A stretch of 64,000 nucleotides of DNA, taken from assembly GCF_023053635.1 (NCBI RefSeq), contig NC_086173.1, positions 128,514,697 through 128,578,696 on the forward strand, read 5' to 3'. Below, one piece after another: positions 46,977 through 58,697 of the stretch (the stretch's first letter is position 1; each line of letters begins with the position of its first letter). This DNA comes from Elgaria multicarinata webbii (Eukaryota; Chordata; Lepidosauria; Squamata; Anguidae). Below the pieces are notes generated by a model, which saw only the letters and a program-made list of their open reading frames with translations, did not search any database and was not told the DNA's origin. The position numbers were made by a program, and so were the translations under genes.

Positions 46977-47100
46977 CAGGGATGGGGAACATGTGCCCCT
47001 CTAAATATTGTTGGACAGCAACTCCCCTCAACCTTCTCCATTGGCTACGTGGGCTAGGGCTGATGGGAGTTGTAGTCCATCAACACATTCCCCACCCCTG
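46977..47100. mobile_element. hAT-like MITE with 8-bp target duplication
   Basis: This 124-bp element has ends CAGGGATGGGGAA and TTCCCCACCCCTG and inner arms GGACAGCAACTCCC/GGGAGTTGTAGTCC. It is flanked by CTGTATAG (46969-46976) and GTGTATAG (47101-47108), a 7 of 8 duplication fitting hAT. Confidence 0.9.
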
Positions 47101-47490
47101 GTGTATAGAACACGGTATGGAAGAACACCCTTTTTGTTCCCAAACTGAACAGCATCCACTCATCTCCCTTGTGATCTAAGCCTCAATATTTCTGAGCAAT
47201 ATTTTCCTTTTAAAAGAATAGATTTGTGGCACCATTATTAACGTAAGACTTGTTGACATTTTGTACTTGCTTTCACCACTAATGTGGAGACAGCCACTGG
47301 GATCTCAAGATAGCCTAATTTTATTATCTAACTGTCCATCACACATTCTACATGCTCTAAACATTGCATTTAATAAACAAACTGAAGGAATAAAAGATAA
47401 TGATTTAGATTAATTTAAAAAACCCATTAATGCCTTAATTAAAATACCACCAGTCACGACATTTTCCAGGAGTCTCTATTACCAACTTAC

Positions 47491-47603
47491 TTTGTAGCCT
47501 AGCACCTCAGACTCATTTTCCATTGTTTTCACATGTTCCCAGTTCAAGCATATCTTTGAATTGGTCAATTTCCAGGCAATGTTTGCTGGCCGTTGGCTTG
47601 GTG
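47491..47603 (-). CDS. CNTN6: CNTN6 exon: first half of FN3 domain 4
   Basis: This 113-bp exon is short and is recovered only by splice logic: acceptor TTTAAG, donor AAA|GTAAGT, entering in phase 1 and leaving in phase 0. The translation is [38 protein letters not shown]. It is the A to C strand half of the fourth FN3 domain. The [10 protein letters not shown] and [10 protein letters not shown] segments match contactin-6 better than contactin-4 or -5 as remembered. The PSQ(R/P)PANI linker is a hallmark of the contactin family. Confidence 0.94.
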
Positions 47604-48493
47604 CTTAAATAAAAGATAAGCACAATATTAATTTCCAGTTTGGAATTGCATGAACAGTTGACATGTCAAGAAGAAACAAATGTCTGATTCAAACCAAGTC
47701 ATTGCTTAAAGGCTCTTATTACAATTGCCTTTACATGTGAGGTGAATTCCATTCATAATCAGGAAAACAACAACCATCTGAAAACTACATTAAGAAATGT
47801 AAACAGATTTCACTATTAGACATTGTATACATAGAGGCCACAATTGGGGTCACTTTATGGTTTACCACCCAGATGCTGGGGAGATAGTTCATTAAAAGTT
47901 TCACACACTTTCACACATCTTTTGGCCTTCAATACCTAGCAGGCCAGGAGCCTTTGCTGGTGTTGACCAGCTTCAATGGGGGCAGAAGTTTCTTAGTTTC
48001 CTCTTCCACCCATGGCTTTCTTCTCTCTGCTGTGGACCTGGCAGCTTTTATGTCTGCTCAGCCCCAGGATTCCTGCAAATGACATCACCTCACCTCCAAA
48101 AGATGGAATAACACAGAACCATAGGTCATGAAGGCAAGGTAAAACCATCTAACAGGCTAGATGATTCCCATTGGTGGCCACTAATCTTATTCAACTAGTC
48201 CCAGTTTACAAAACTGTGAGCAAAGTGTTGAATCAAAATGAACTTCTCTAGGAGAAGTTAATTCACAACCTGATTCACACCCAATGTTCCTGAGTTATTG
48301 GACACAACTCAATCATAGCCTGATCCTACGACACATTGCGCCACACAAAGAAATCAAATAGCACTGAGTAAAATCATACAGAAGAATTTGGATAAGCAAT
48401 TAAGGAGAAGATTAAAAGCCATTAAAGCAGTTCCTTTTTGTCCATGTAAAGACTGACCACAAGTTCACAGCTGGAAAAAAATATGAAAACAAG

Positions 48494-48559
48494 TTATTTA
48501 TTTATTTATTTATTACATTTTTATACCGCCCAATAGCCAAAGCTCTCTGGGCAGTTATA
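48494..48559 (-). mobile_element. L2-like LINE 3' tail
   Basis: (TTTA)n, then TTATACCGCCCAATAGCC and AAAGCTCTCTGGGCAGTTAT on the plus strand: the complement of the tail at 45136. Confidence 0.88.
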
Positions 48560-51500
48560 ACCAGATTTCATTTTACTGTGTCCAAAATTATATGGTACAC
48601 CATTGTCCAATGAGTAGAAAGATAGAACTGACTGACAGGATACCTATTTGAGCCTTCGGAATCTTAAAGAACAGATCCTGACATGGGGTAGCCACTTACA
48701 TCAAAAAAGAGAAAATTTGTCAACAAAAAAGAGGATACAGAAGTGCAAATAAAATAAAATTTAAAATGCATGTGCTAATTTATAAGTACATATGTAAATT
48801 TAGAAATAATTAATAGAAATACAATAATCTGAACATAGTGGGAAGACTGTGACCAGGTGTCTTGTGTGCCTTGCTAAGCGCGTTGCCGGGCAAATTCAAG
48901 ACTCCTTCTCTCCCTTCTTAGGGTTCTTTATCTTTGAACCATCCCTTTAAATACAAGATGCCTTCAAATAGAGGACTGTCTTCTGAAAATTAACATATAT
49001 ACAGAGATGGCCACCCTATTCTTTCATGATTACGGCCAATGACCAAACTCCCCTCAAAATGCATAGTCAAGTGTCTAATCTTACTAATTTAAGATCAATT
49101 TAAAAATCTCCCTCAAGGAGAGGAGCTTTGATGCACCCCCTCTTTTCCACACAGCCAACATCACTGCCCCGACCAGCTCAGCTCTGCCAACCTGCATGCA
49201 TTCAGAACAAGGTCTATGCATAGACTCCTCTATGTGATTGGTCATGCCAGTTACTCAGGGATCTTGATTGCACGGAGGGATGTATGTGTATATTCAGCTG
49301 TATATTCATTGTAGGCTCCCTGTGAAGAAATTCTGTGTAAAGAACTGTCCGTGTTTTAAAGTATTGTGCCACCTCTGTGTGGCTGAATAAGTCAGAGGCC
49401 CATCTTTGCTGCTGTGTATGGAGCCTTAAACAACTGTAGTTGCCTTGGTTACAAGGACTTATGCAGGGAGGCTTTAGGCAGTTTTAGACATTTAAGAGGA
49501 GAAGTTACCTTTGTTTTGATTAGTCAGGTGGGACAACAAGGATGATTGGCAGATAAGAGTTCCATGGGGAACATGATAGGCCAGGAGTTTTTGTTGTTGT
49601 TTGCTTTGTTTTTTAAGATCAGGGAGAATCTGTTACAGACAGAATAGCTGGAAGGTGGATAACAGAGAGTTGGGGGTTACTGGTAGTTAGTTGAAGAGAG
49701 CAGCACTCAGATCTAGGAAAAGAGAAAGCCAGGTTGAGACATCTCTTCTGTAGGGAGACCTGGAATCCCAAGCTGGTGGCTGTGGAGAACACAGAGGAAA
49801 GCTGAATCCCTTTGTATAGAGAATTCCCCAAATGTGGAGGCAGCAGTGGAACCATATGTCCCACATTCCTCTTTCAAACCTTAATTGTGCAGACGTTGGA
49901 AGACAGAGTTGGCCACATTGGAGATGGGGCCCATGGCCCTTGCCTCTATGCATTATGAATGCATGGAAGGGAATTTCTGAACAGGGCTAAATTCTGTTCC
50001 AAAATAAAATAATGTACATAATTGTCTCATTTGTATCTTAAGATAAAAAGTGTAAGTGACCCTGTTAATGGGTCGTGTAACATTTCAATTATCATTTTGT
50101 AAGCACTGTAAGTCCGATTTCTATATGTAATAATAGTGAGCACTACAGCTGGGAAATGCTAGCAGCACAATCCTATACTCTGTTGCTCACTCTTAAATTC
50201 CACTGTGTTTGTTGGGCATGCTCAGTATTCAGTGTGTTGTAGCTGCAGCCTGGAAATATAAAGTCTGAAATGGTGGGATCTATAGGAACCAAAGTTCAAT
50301 TTAGTCTACAGCTGGCATGCTGCGTTTAACAAGGGAGATCCACAAGCACTTTGGAAGTTGATATTTTTTCGCGTGGATTCAGAAACATGGATGATTCTCA
50401 CTTTGACATCACTCACTAAAACATAATGAATGGATTTGTCCTTAGTGTAAACCTTGATTTTTACGAGATCCCCCCTTTTTATGACACATACTTTTCATGT
50501 CGACCACTGTGATATATATATATATTTCCTCTCTTCCCTGATGATAATCTATCCTTGAGTGTAGGAGACAGCTGACTGCAGAGATGGCTCAAAAACAGAT
50601 AATAGATATCTCTGTAGATCTGTAGGTGCAGCAAGTGGGCAGGTGGCAACATTGTTAATTTTCATGCTCCTAGCCTTGCAAGACACCCACCCCACCCTGC
50701 ACCCAGACGGGATGTGTACATAATAATCTATTCCTAAATGTTTAGCTGGTGTCTCTATCCATCCTGAATCAGGAATGAAAAAGATTGTAACTGCTAACTC
50801 CACACAAACCAGTGGAGTTACCAGATACATCCAATGTAATTTTCATATCTGTGAATACTCTCTGTGGTACTGCCATATCTGAAGACATGCTTAATGTACA
50901 TAATTCTAAATGGATATGTGCATGATGAGATTCTTGTAGGAAATAGCTGCGAATAGAATTTTACTAACATGGTAATGATTTGTGGAGCCCTCATTTGCCT
51001 TAAATTTGTGTGAAATTACTGCTGTATGGGAAGGACTTGCTGCATAACCTATCCCCCTTATCCCATCTACTTCCTCTTTGATGTGCACTGTGTAGAAGAG
51101 TGTTTATAAGGATTCTGCATGCATTGAAAATAAATAACCACAAAACACCCTTTACCTGTGCATTAGTGGCCACCTCTCCATACGTAACCTAAAAAGGAGA
51201 AAGAGTTAAACGAAAAAGGGCAAGGTGATGTTCCAATTAATTAAAAAAATATTTATTGGGTGCTCACTACTCTTATAAACCCATGAGGATTTTGAATGGA
51301 AAAGTAGGCCCATCAAATCAATGGAAGATAGGCAGAGAACATCAAGGTTGTTTTCACAGAGGATTGTAAACACTGTTCCAGCTGTCATGCATTTCCAATC
51401 ATGCTTAATCAAAGAGGGAAATTAAGGGTGGGAATGTCTGCATCATAAAATCTTCTTGATTTTGGGTTGTATCCAATGGGTTATATTTAATATTAGTCTA

Positions 51501-52497
51501 ATCTAAGTCCTACTCTTTTCAATGGGTCTTCTTGGAAGAATCCCTTTCTCCTGGATTTCTTAGCTTACCTTAGTTTTGACTCCTCACAAATATATCACAG
51601 TTCAAATGCTGTATGATTCTTCTTGGCTGTGAGTACATTGTGCCTCTCTAAGCTATTCTGAAGCAACAGATTGTACCATATCTTTGTGTGATGCTGTTGG
51701 AAACAACTGAGAACAGATATATGATCATTAAACCCCTTAAAAAACAATCTAGCATACAGGCACGTAAAAGCCTGTTGAAATGAATTAGGTTAAGCACAAC
51801 TAACTCTTTGATGGACTCTGGATTTTCTATAGCACTGCTATAATGAAACAGCAACACTCATTGAGTCATTTTTTTTCCTCCTACGCTTTTAGCAACAGAA
51901 AAGAAGGTGTCCAAAGGGCTAAAGCAAACAAAAGGACATCTAAAAGTCCTTTTCTTTTCTTGCTATTCTTAGTTGCTGAAATTTCTGACATTACAAGCAC
52001 CTTGTTTAACTGAAGGTTAGTAGAAATTCCAGCTGTAAATGTGATCAAGACTTCAAAATGGCAAAAGGAGTATTTCCCAAATGTGTATTTTATTTACATG
52101 TTCAATAACAATCTCCATCTTCAGAATAATTTCAATTTCCATCCCCAGATTAATTTCAAATCCATCACAGCTAGCACACTAGATTCTATAAAAAGACTAA
52201 AGTTCTTTCCCCCGAGTGTTGGTTTTCTCCATCCATATAAAGCAGAACGTGCATTCATTGTGCTTTGTAGTTCAACACATTATCCATTGTTTTAGAACTA
52301 TGTCATGTTGCCTGAATATGTTTTCCATGTAAGAATTTCATAAAATTACATTGTGCAGGGAGAGGATGTAATCTTATTGTGCCCTGTGTCATCCAATAGC
52401 ACTGCTTAGAACTATAAAGATATTTCTAGGAACAGAGGAACCTGCTATACTAATCAGCAGTGATAACTCAGGATTCCATACAGGAATCTTACTGGGG

Positions 52498-52726
52498 CAG
52501 GATCTACATTACAGCTTTATAATGGTATTTAAGTGCACTGTTGGGGCCCATGACACATCTACATCAAGCAGGATATAACACTATGAAAGCAGTATATGGC
52601 ATGTGTCATGGGCCCCAACAGTTGACAGTGTACTTCAATACCGCTATAAAGCAGTAGTGTAGATCCTGCCTCCATATACCGCTTTCATGCCACTTTCATA
52701 GTGCAATATCCTGCTTGGTGTAGATC
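52498..52726. mobile_element. Palindromic MITE, copy 3 (ctacaccaagcag family)
   Basis: It contains ATCTACATCAAGCAGGATAT, ATGTGTCATGGGCCCCAACA and ATATCCTGCTTGGTGTAGAT as in the copy at 3348, but internally rearranged. It lies in a CNTN6 intron. Confidence 0.85.
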
Positions 52727-54119
52727 TCACCTAAGTCCTCCACTAAGATACCAAGGATTGAGAATGGGAGCTTTTGCTTGCAAAGTTTGTGCTGTACCCC
52801 TGAGCAACTTCCTTCTAGCAGTTTCCCCATAAACCCAGGATCTCATTTTGTGGCTCTTTTACTCCATTCCCCCCCCCACCTCTGAAGTAAGTTATTGCTA
52901 CTTAGGTGCTATCTGACCAGTGGTGCCATGGACATTCAAGGTCTTCATCCTGCCGGGCACTGTACCACAGGGGGATGCCACATGGGTGTCCCCTAATCCC
53001 CTCTGTGGCAAATCTAATGATTCCTGTGATTAAGAATGTATAACTCAGCTGCGAAGTTGCTGCACCTTGAGAGCATTTGCAATAGTCCCTAGAGAGGAGC
53101 TGAAAACTTGCGGCACATTATTCCATGGCCAGGAGCTGGTGAAAATTAGTCCAAGACTCCAAAGCCTTGGTTGATAGCATCCACTTCCTCAAGGGGAGTG
53201 TAGCATATTAACAGTACCGAAATGCTGTGGTCTGTATTTTTAATTGTATATATGGCCACACAAATTTCTTTAAGGTTTTATTTATTGGCTGATTTATTCT
53301 TGCTTGGGGGTTATCACTATGAACTTGTTGGTAAAGCTGGGTGTCCAATGGCTGCATGGGGGTAGGAGGAAAGGAGCGTAGTGACAATAACCAAAATACA
53401 CATATTTTATATTGCCTTGTAATATAAAAGCATTACATACCAAAAAAAAAACCCATAGCCATTTTCTTAGCTATCTCAGGTCAGAATCCATATTATGGCT
53501 TGTTTTGAAAATAAAGGTACACATAAAAATAGTTACATCAGGTTTTTTTGTATGCTTTTACACTAGAAAAAATGTAATTTATTTATGGAGAGTGAATCTG
53601 TCAACTTTGGTTTATCTCAGTTTTCCAGCCTAAAGTTTGTTCTGTTCTGTTTCTGCATCAGTTTGCCTTTTTAAAAAAAATTCTGCATAGAAATTTGTGT
53701 GGATGTTTGTATAAATAGCTTTGATTTTGTATGGACTAAGGACATACTATATACATTTTTTTGCAAGTAGTTTCCATTGACATAAAGGATGTTCTTCCTA
53801 CATTTCTGTCACTTTCTTCTGATACACATTTTGTGCCCACTACTCCTAAAGTATGAATTTTTGGACACAAATTTTGTTCAGAAAACTGCATAACAAAATC
53901 GGAAGAAGTGTGAAAACGGAAAGACAACTGTATTCTGGTTTGCATATTGGTTCAGGAATTGTTGAAACCAAAAAAAGAAAGAAAAAGGAATTGCAAATGT
54001 AGTAAGTTCATATCTATATGCAAACAGAACAACATTCTCTCCCATCCCTAAGCTGTGTTAACTTGCTGTAGATCAGGTGCAGTTGTGCTTTTCAGTCTTT
54101 GGTTATTTCAGATACTCAC

Positions 54120-54306
54120 GTGATTTTTTCGTAGTGACATTAACTGGGACACTTGATGGTCCAGTCCCAGCTGTGTTGTAAGCTCTCACTGTGGCAAAAT
54201 ACATTGTATTGGCCCTGAGGCTGGTAATGTTTTTTGCGGCAATGTTGCCATTGACTCTGACTTTGCCAGTTGTAGAATCCTTCGAATCATCCATCCAGTA
54301 TAAGAT
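54120..54306 (-). CDS. CNTN6: CNTN6 exon: second half of FN3 domain 3
   Basis: This 187-bp exon has a CTCTAG acceptor and a GTGAGT donor, and runs from phase 0 to phase 1. It encodes ILYWMDDSKDSTTGKVRV, then NGNIAAKNITSLRANT, MYFATVRAYNTAGTGPSS and VPVNVTTKKS. The YFATVRAYNTAGTGPSS block is the conserved F-G hairpin of contactin FN3 domains. Potential N-glycosylation sites are NIT and NVT. The last base, C, joins CA of the next exon to make the proline of the KKSPPSQ linker between domains 3 and 4. Confidence 0.96.
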
Positions 54307-55473
54307 CTAGAGTTTAAGAACAAAGACAGTTTGTTGCTTTTCTCCAATTACAACCTTGATTGGAAAGAAGGCAATTCAACAAATAATGCTTTAAGAGGGA
54401 CAGCTGATTTGTAATTATATCATCAGGATATAAAAGCAGGCATGAGTATTTATTACATTTATTGTATCCTGAATGTAAACTAGGAATACACACACACAAA
54501 CACACACATGGAATCCTTTGCATATCTCCAAAGGAGAAACTTTAATAAGGCAAGTAATGCTTAAAGCTTGTCTATAATTTCAGTACAAAAGGGGGGGGGG
54601 GGAGAAGGAAAAAAAAAAGAAATGAAAGAGGATTCCAACAGAGATCTTAATTATTATGTTTCTTGTCCATGCAGTTACAATTCAATAACTATTGACTCAG
54701 ACCTTCCTTTGAGCACTAACAAATGTTTGATGTGGAAGAGCATGTGCACTGTGTGTACTATATCATCACATATTCTCATAGTGAATGCATTGTCTAACTG
54801 TGAATCCTTATGTAACCAAAGGAAGAGGGAACTATTAATACATGGAATGATGGCTAACTGTTGAAGGAGGGAAAACCAGGGAAGAGGGGAAATGAACTAA
54901 GAGTATCCTGGGAAAGGACATGGCTGTAGATGAGAATCCTGAGCAGGATCATTCCACACTGGAACATTTTGTGGCACTTCTCACTTGTTCCTTCCACTTC
55001 CAAGGTCAGAGGCAAGTGACTTATGCTGCCAAAGGAGCACCATTCATACACAAAAGGCAGGTATTACCAGGCTTGGGCAACACCAAGGTTTGCAGAAGTA
55101 CAATCCATCATTAGAAAAACCCCACCCTAAAAGCAGCCCAATGGGAACAGAGCATGTTCAGGGGTCTTGAAATGCTGACTATTGGGGTCAGAGAAGGAAA
55201 AAACTAGCCGGGAGGGAGATGGAATGGAGTAATGTTGGTGAGGAGGGTGATGCCTGACTGACAGGTCTTCAGTTGGAGTTAGCTGGGAAGGCTACATGAT
55301 GCCCAGACCATCCATCTACCAGGAAGGTAGAAAGACTGCTGATTCCAGGTTCTGCTGTTCCTGCAGCTCATAAAAGATGATGAATGGGAGCTTAGGGCAA
55401 ATTCAGTAGCTAGAACAACTCTTCTTGTTTCTTTTGACTGCATTTACACCATCTTGTGTATTGTTTTGTCAAT

Positions 55474-55749
55474 GACATAAGCTCCCCAGAGAGTTTCGCT
55501 TGGCACCTACATTGTTTTCTTTCCATCACCAGCTGAAGACCTTTTTATTTTCTCAGTATTTTAACACCTAATATAACTTAAATTAAAACTCTACAATATG
55601 TTTTAATCTCATGTTGTATCTTGTATTTGTGTTTTAAATTTGTTGGTTGTTTTTATGCTCTTCATGGTTTTAGTTTTTGTGAACCGCCCAGAGAGCTTTG
55701 GCTATTGGGCAGTATAAAAATGTAATAAATAAATAAATAAATAAATAAA
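55474..55749 (+). mobile_element. L2-like LINE 3' end
   Basis: AAGCTCCCCAGAGAGTTTCG, GGCACCTACATTG and GCTGAAGACCTTTTTATTTT match 180-260 of the window. The tail CTATTGGGCAGTATAAAAAT plus (AAAT)n ends it. Confidence 0.9.
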
Positions 55750-56029
55750 GTACAGCTAGTGTGATTGATCCAAGGGGATTCTGATTACCAGTATAGCTCT
55801 GTGTTAAGCCTCGTAGCCAAGCTACTAGGGAGTCCTCCTGCTCTATATTCAGTAGGTGATGGCTGGCAGCAGGCCCAGCCCAAGGCAGGTTGCCCCCTGA
55901 AGCGTTGGGGATCTGCTGCACCCCCATGCACCCCTCCCCTCCTCTCTACCCCCATCCTGTGATCCCTTCCCCCCGTGGCCTCCTCCACCCCCTCCCATGC
56001 ACACCAAAACAGCAGCAGCAGCTTGGTTG

Positions 56030-56305
56030 CCCATATGCCTCACCATGCCTCACCTCTCAAGCCTGCCCACTGCCAGGCAACTTACGTTTCTGAGCATGGA
56101 CATGCACACCCCATCACCAGTGTGCTGCCTCTGTAAGATCGTTCTGCCTTCTGGAGCCATGCAGTGCCTGCATGTACATCCAATGCTGCTCCTGAAGGCA
56201 GAAAGACCTTACATAGGCAGCATGCTGGTGACGGGGTGTGAGTGTCCCCACTAAGAAAATTAAGGCAGTTGGTTGGCAGGGTCAGGAGGCAAGGCTCAGA
56301 GCAGT
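56030..56305. repeat. Long inverted repeat, probable foldback transposon
   Basis: 56106-56157 pairs with 56188-56239 (ACCCCATCACCAGTGTGCTG against CAGCATGCTGGTGACGGGGT). The pairing extends outward on both sides at lower identity (TGCCAGGCAAC with GTTGGTTGGCA). The loop is about 30 bases. GC-rich flanks to 55855 and 56475 may belong to it. Confidence 0.7.
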
Positions 56306-56661
56306 GAGAGCTGTTTAGTTGCTGCTTCTTGGGCCTGCTGGCTGCCTGCATGGCCGGCAAAAAGCAGCAGTCCCTGTGCAGGAGGAGAATGCCACTCTTC
56401 CCCTCCTCCTCCACCTGCTGTGCCCACTTCCTTCCACTTAATGGGAAGGCTGGACCTGGCTGGCAGCTAAAAACTATCCCCTGGGTTACCTCATTGCAGG
56501 CCTACATTCAGTGACAAAGGTGGGGTACTCTGATGCCAAGTTATGATTGGCTTTCTTTGTGAACCTCTGGGCTGTCAGGGGACAGAAAGAGGAGTAAGAA
56601 TCCCGGGGTATGTCACACTATGTTCTGATTTTTTTTATTGTATTCTGTAGATTTAATTTTA

Positions 56662-56710
<49 letters not shown>

Positions 56711-57140
56711 TCTTATTATTTATTATTCTCCCTCTGGATCAAGGAGGGGAACAACATTGAATACAAAAATATAAAATACATAAAACTGATTAAAAACTTA
56801 AAACCAATACATTATTAAAATCCTAAAATCTTTTAAGACATTTTAAAATTCAGCTGGGTAGGCCTGCTGGAAGAGATACATCTTTATAGCTTTTTTAAAT
56901 TCAGGAAGACTATTAAGTTGATGAATCTCTCCCAGCAGGCCATTCCACAGTCTGGGAGTGGCAGAAGAGAAGGTCCTCTGGGTAATGGTTGTCAGCCTTG
57001 TTTTTGTTGACGAGTAAATTCTTCCCAGAGGACCTGAGTGTGTGGGGCCTATTGTATGGGAGAACATGATCCCGCAGGTAACCTGAACCTAAACCATGTA
57101 GGGCTTTAAAGGTAATAACCAGCACTTTATACTTCACATA
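56662..57140 (-). mobile_element. LINE ORF2 C-terminus and (AAT)n tail
   Basis: The minus strand encodes YKVLVITFKALHGLGSGYLR near 57115, then SSATPRLWNGLLGEIHQ, LNSLPEFKKAIKMYLFQQAY and PAEF, a typical L2-type C-terminal tail. The 3' UTR and (ATT)n follow to 56662. It is 5' truncated, with a shift between the two coding pieces. Confidence 0.9.
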
Positions 57141-57452
57141 TTTTATTGTTGTATGATACTTTGAGTCTCTTGCTGTGGGGAAATGGGATACAATCTTAAC
57201 AAATAAATAAATACAAAATAATTGGTTGAAGGGAAGGGCACAGAATGCAGGGACCAATGGAACAATGGGCTGAAAAGACTTGAAGAGGGAGAAAGGAGCA
57301 GTCAAGTTCATTGTGGAGCTCAACTCTTGGCATTAAGTGAGTGAACAGATAAGAAAGGCTTAGAGTCTGGGGTACTATTGCGGCAGGGGGGAATAGATGT
57401 GAATGAACCAATCAAAATTGGGTGAAAATATCTGGAGTGTGACGTCTACCAC

Positions 57453-57568
57453 CTCATAGCCAAGAACTCTTCCAGTATGTCTGTTCCATGCAACAGGATT
57501 CCAAGAGACTTCCATGTTGGAGGCTGAGAAGCTTTGTGCTGAAGTTCCAGTTGGTGCTATCTGTGGCC
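57453..57568 (-). CDS. CNTN6: CNTN6 exon: first half of FN3 domain 3
   Basis: This 116-bp exon follows a CTCTTAG acceptor, enters in phase 1 and leaves in phase 0. It encodes about 38 residues, PQIAPTGTSAQSFSAS then NMEVSWNPVAWNRHTGRVLGYE, covering the A to C strands of the third FN3 domain with the core tryptophan of the B strand (VSW). The donor reads GAG|GTGGTA, weaker than the other donors of this gene, but the frame and homology leave no doubt about the border because the next exon resumes with ILYW. Length and phases fit the contactin family pattern. Confidence 0.93.
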
Positions 57569-58462
57569 CTAAGAGAACAAGAAAGGCACTGAAAGTCTTG
57601 TAAATGCATACTTTAGTAGAGCACGCCTGAATTCAGCATTGATATCCTGAAAAGTAGAAGATGCAGGATTACAGAGATAAGTGGGATAGAAATCTATTAA
57701 TTTTAAACAATCTTCAGAAATTCTATTATGATTTATGTTCCAGTCTCAAGACGCCTGGTAGCAGCAACAAATTGCTTACGATGAGGCCTATTAAGTACTG
57801 AATCACCACAATACTGTGCTGGCATTGCATACAAATTCATTACTGGCACTGTTTTGGATGGGATGTCAAATCTTGTGCGATATGGTTGATCTCACTTGCC
57901 ATTTTTAGCACAGCCCCCCAATGTGCCGCGGAGGATGTTTAGGAGCCTTCAAAATGGCCCCGATTCATCTTGGGGTGCTTTGGGTGTGTGTGCCTGCCTC
58001 ACCTTAGCACCAAAGCCAAGGTGATATTCAAGGAACCTGAAGCAGGTTGGCCATGGAAGTTCCTGGGTGCTGGCCTCATGGCCAGCTCCCAGAAAAGCCA
58101 GGAGAAAGGCCAAATGGCAGTCCATTGGACTCCTGACTCCCTGCTCAACCTTAAGCCCTACCCCTTCACCCCCAAGCCCCCCAACTCAGAGCCAGTGTCA
58201 CTGGGACGTACCTGCAAACACGTCCTCCTCCTGGGAGGTAGGCCACAATTTAGAGTAATTGCAGGGGCCCTTTATGTTTACTATATCTATGGCTACGGGA
58301 GGCTGGGGAGGGTGGAGAGGGACAGTGAAGTGAGTCCAATGGACTCACCTGGACTCAAGGCTGGCTTCGTGCCAGCTTTCGCAGGCAGGTAGGCAGGTAT
58401 GGAGGAGTGGCCCTGCACCATAATAATGTCATAAATGGTAAGGCAGGGATCACTTTACTTAC
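57569..58462 (-). other. CNTN6 intron (0.9 kb) with GC-rich repeat
   Basis: The intron is flanked by the GTAAGT donor at 58462 and the CTCTTAG acceptor ending at 57569. Most of 57908-58400 is a GC-rich repeat that also occurs at 18787. No other feature was seen. Confidence 0.85.
57908..58400. mobile_element. GC-rich gggctgtgcac-type element, second copy
   Basis: GGGGTGCTTTGGGTGTGTG, CACCAAAGCCAAGGTGATAT and TCCTGGGTGCTGGCCTCATG parallel 18866-18960. A 140-codon frame crosses it without a domain. It sits wholly within the 0.9-kb CNTN6 intron. Confidence 0.55.
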
Positions 58463-58697
58463 CATCTTCTCCAGAATAGACAATATATATTGGGCTTAGG
58501 GTGCCTATTCCTTCATGATTGAAGACACCCACTTTCACTTCAAAAGGGAATAATGGCGTGATGCTTTCATTTCTATAGATGTATCTTGATGCCTCCACTG
58601 AGGTAACCACTGCTTTTGTCCAGCTCTTTGAGCCAAGAGGCCGGAACATAATGATGTATCCAAAACCTTCCCCATTTTGTAGTTCTTCAGGAATTGA
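58463..58697 (-). CDS. CNTN6: CNTN6 exon: second half of FN3 domain 2
   Basis: This 235-bp exon starts in phase 0 after TTGCAG and ends in phase 1 before GTAAGT. It encodes 78 residues from SIPEELQNGEGFGY to IVYSGEDG. This is the C, C', E, F and G strand half of a contactin FN3 domain; the FEVKVGVFNHEGIG segment is the typical F-strand turn. The motif RNESIT holds one potential N-glycosylation site (NES). The preceding exon, which should hold the GGGGSRSELVITW-type first half of the domain, was not found in 58698-64000, so the upstream intron is probably longer than 5.3 kb. Confidence 0.95.

Larger units (their letters stand above)
43704..47490 (-). other. CNTN6 intron (3.8 kb)
   Basis: It carries a LINE tail (45136-45229), an inverted-end element (45517-45956), a foldback region (46275-46830) and a hAT-like MITE with target duplication (46977-47100). 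43704-45130 shows no recognised repeat. Confidence 0.85.
47604..54119 (-). other. CNTN6 intron (6.5 kb)
   Basis: It holds a (TTTA)n LINE tail at 48494-48559 and a palindromic MITE at 52498-52726. The rest (about 48600-52490 and 52730-54119) looks largely single-copy and AT-rich, with no coding exon recognised. Confidence 0.85.
54307..57452 (-). other. CNTN6 intron (3.1 kb)
   Basis: It contains a sense-strand L2-like LINE 3' end (55474-55749), a large foldback (56030-56305) and an antisense LINE C-terminus with an (AAT)n tail (56662-57140). The stretch 54307-55470 shows no recognised element apart from short CA and poly-G tracts. Confidence 0.85.
43535..58697 (-). other. CNTN6: CNTN6 (contactin-6) locus, 3' part, five exons
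   Basis: Contactins are GPI-anchored neuronal surface proteins with six Ig and four fibronectin III domains; contactin-6 (NB-3) acts in neurite growth and synapse formation, partly through Notch and PTPR partners (established knowledge). Five exons on the minus strand join with matching phases (0-1, 1-0, 0-1, 1-0, 0-1) and give a continuous reading from FN3 domain 2 to the end of domain 4. Diagnostic stretches are [57 protein letters not shown] and [14 protein letters not shown]. Family membership is near certain; CNTN6 rather than CNTN4, 3 or 5 is judged from memory, with [24 protein letters not shown] and IPTMSS decisive. Introns are about 894, 3146, 6516 and 3787 bp. The 5' exons and the terminal GPI-signal exon are not seen here. 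Confidence 0.9.

Noticed and set aside
57970-58392. 140-codon plus-strand frame
   Set aside because: Lies in a repeat shared with 18787, within a CNTN6 intron and antisense to the gene.
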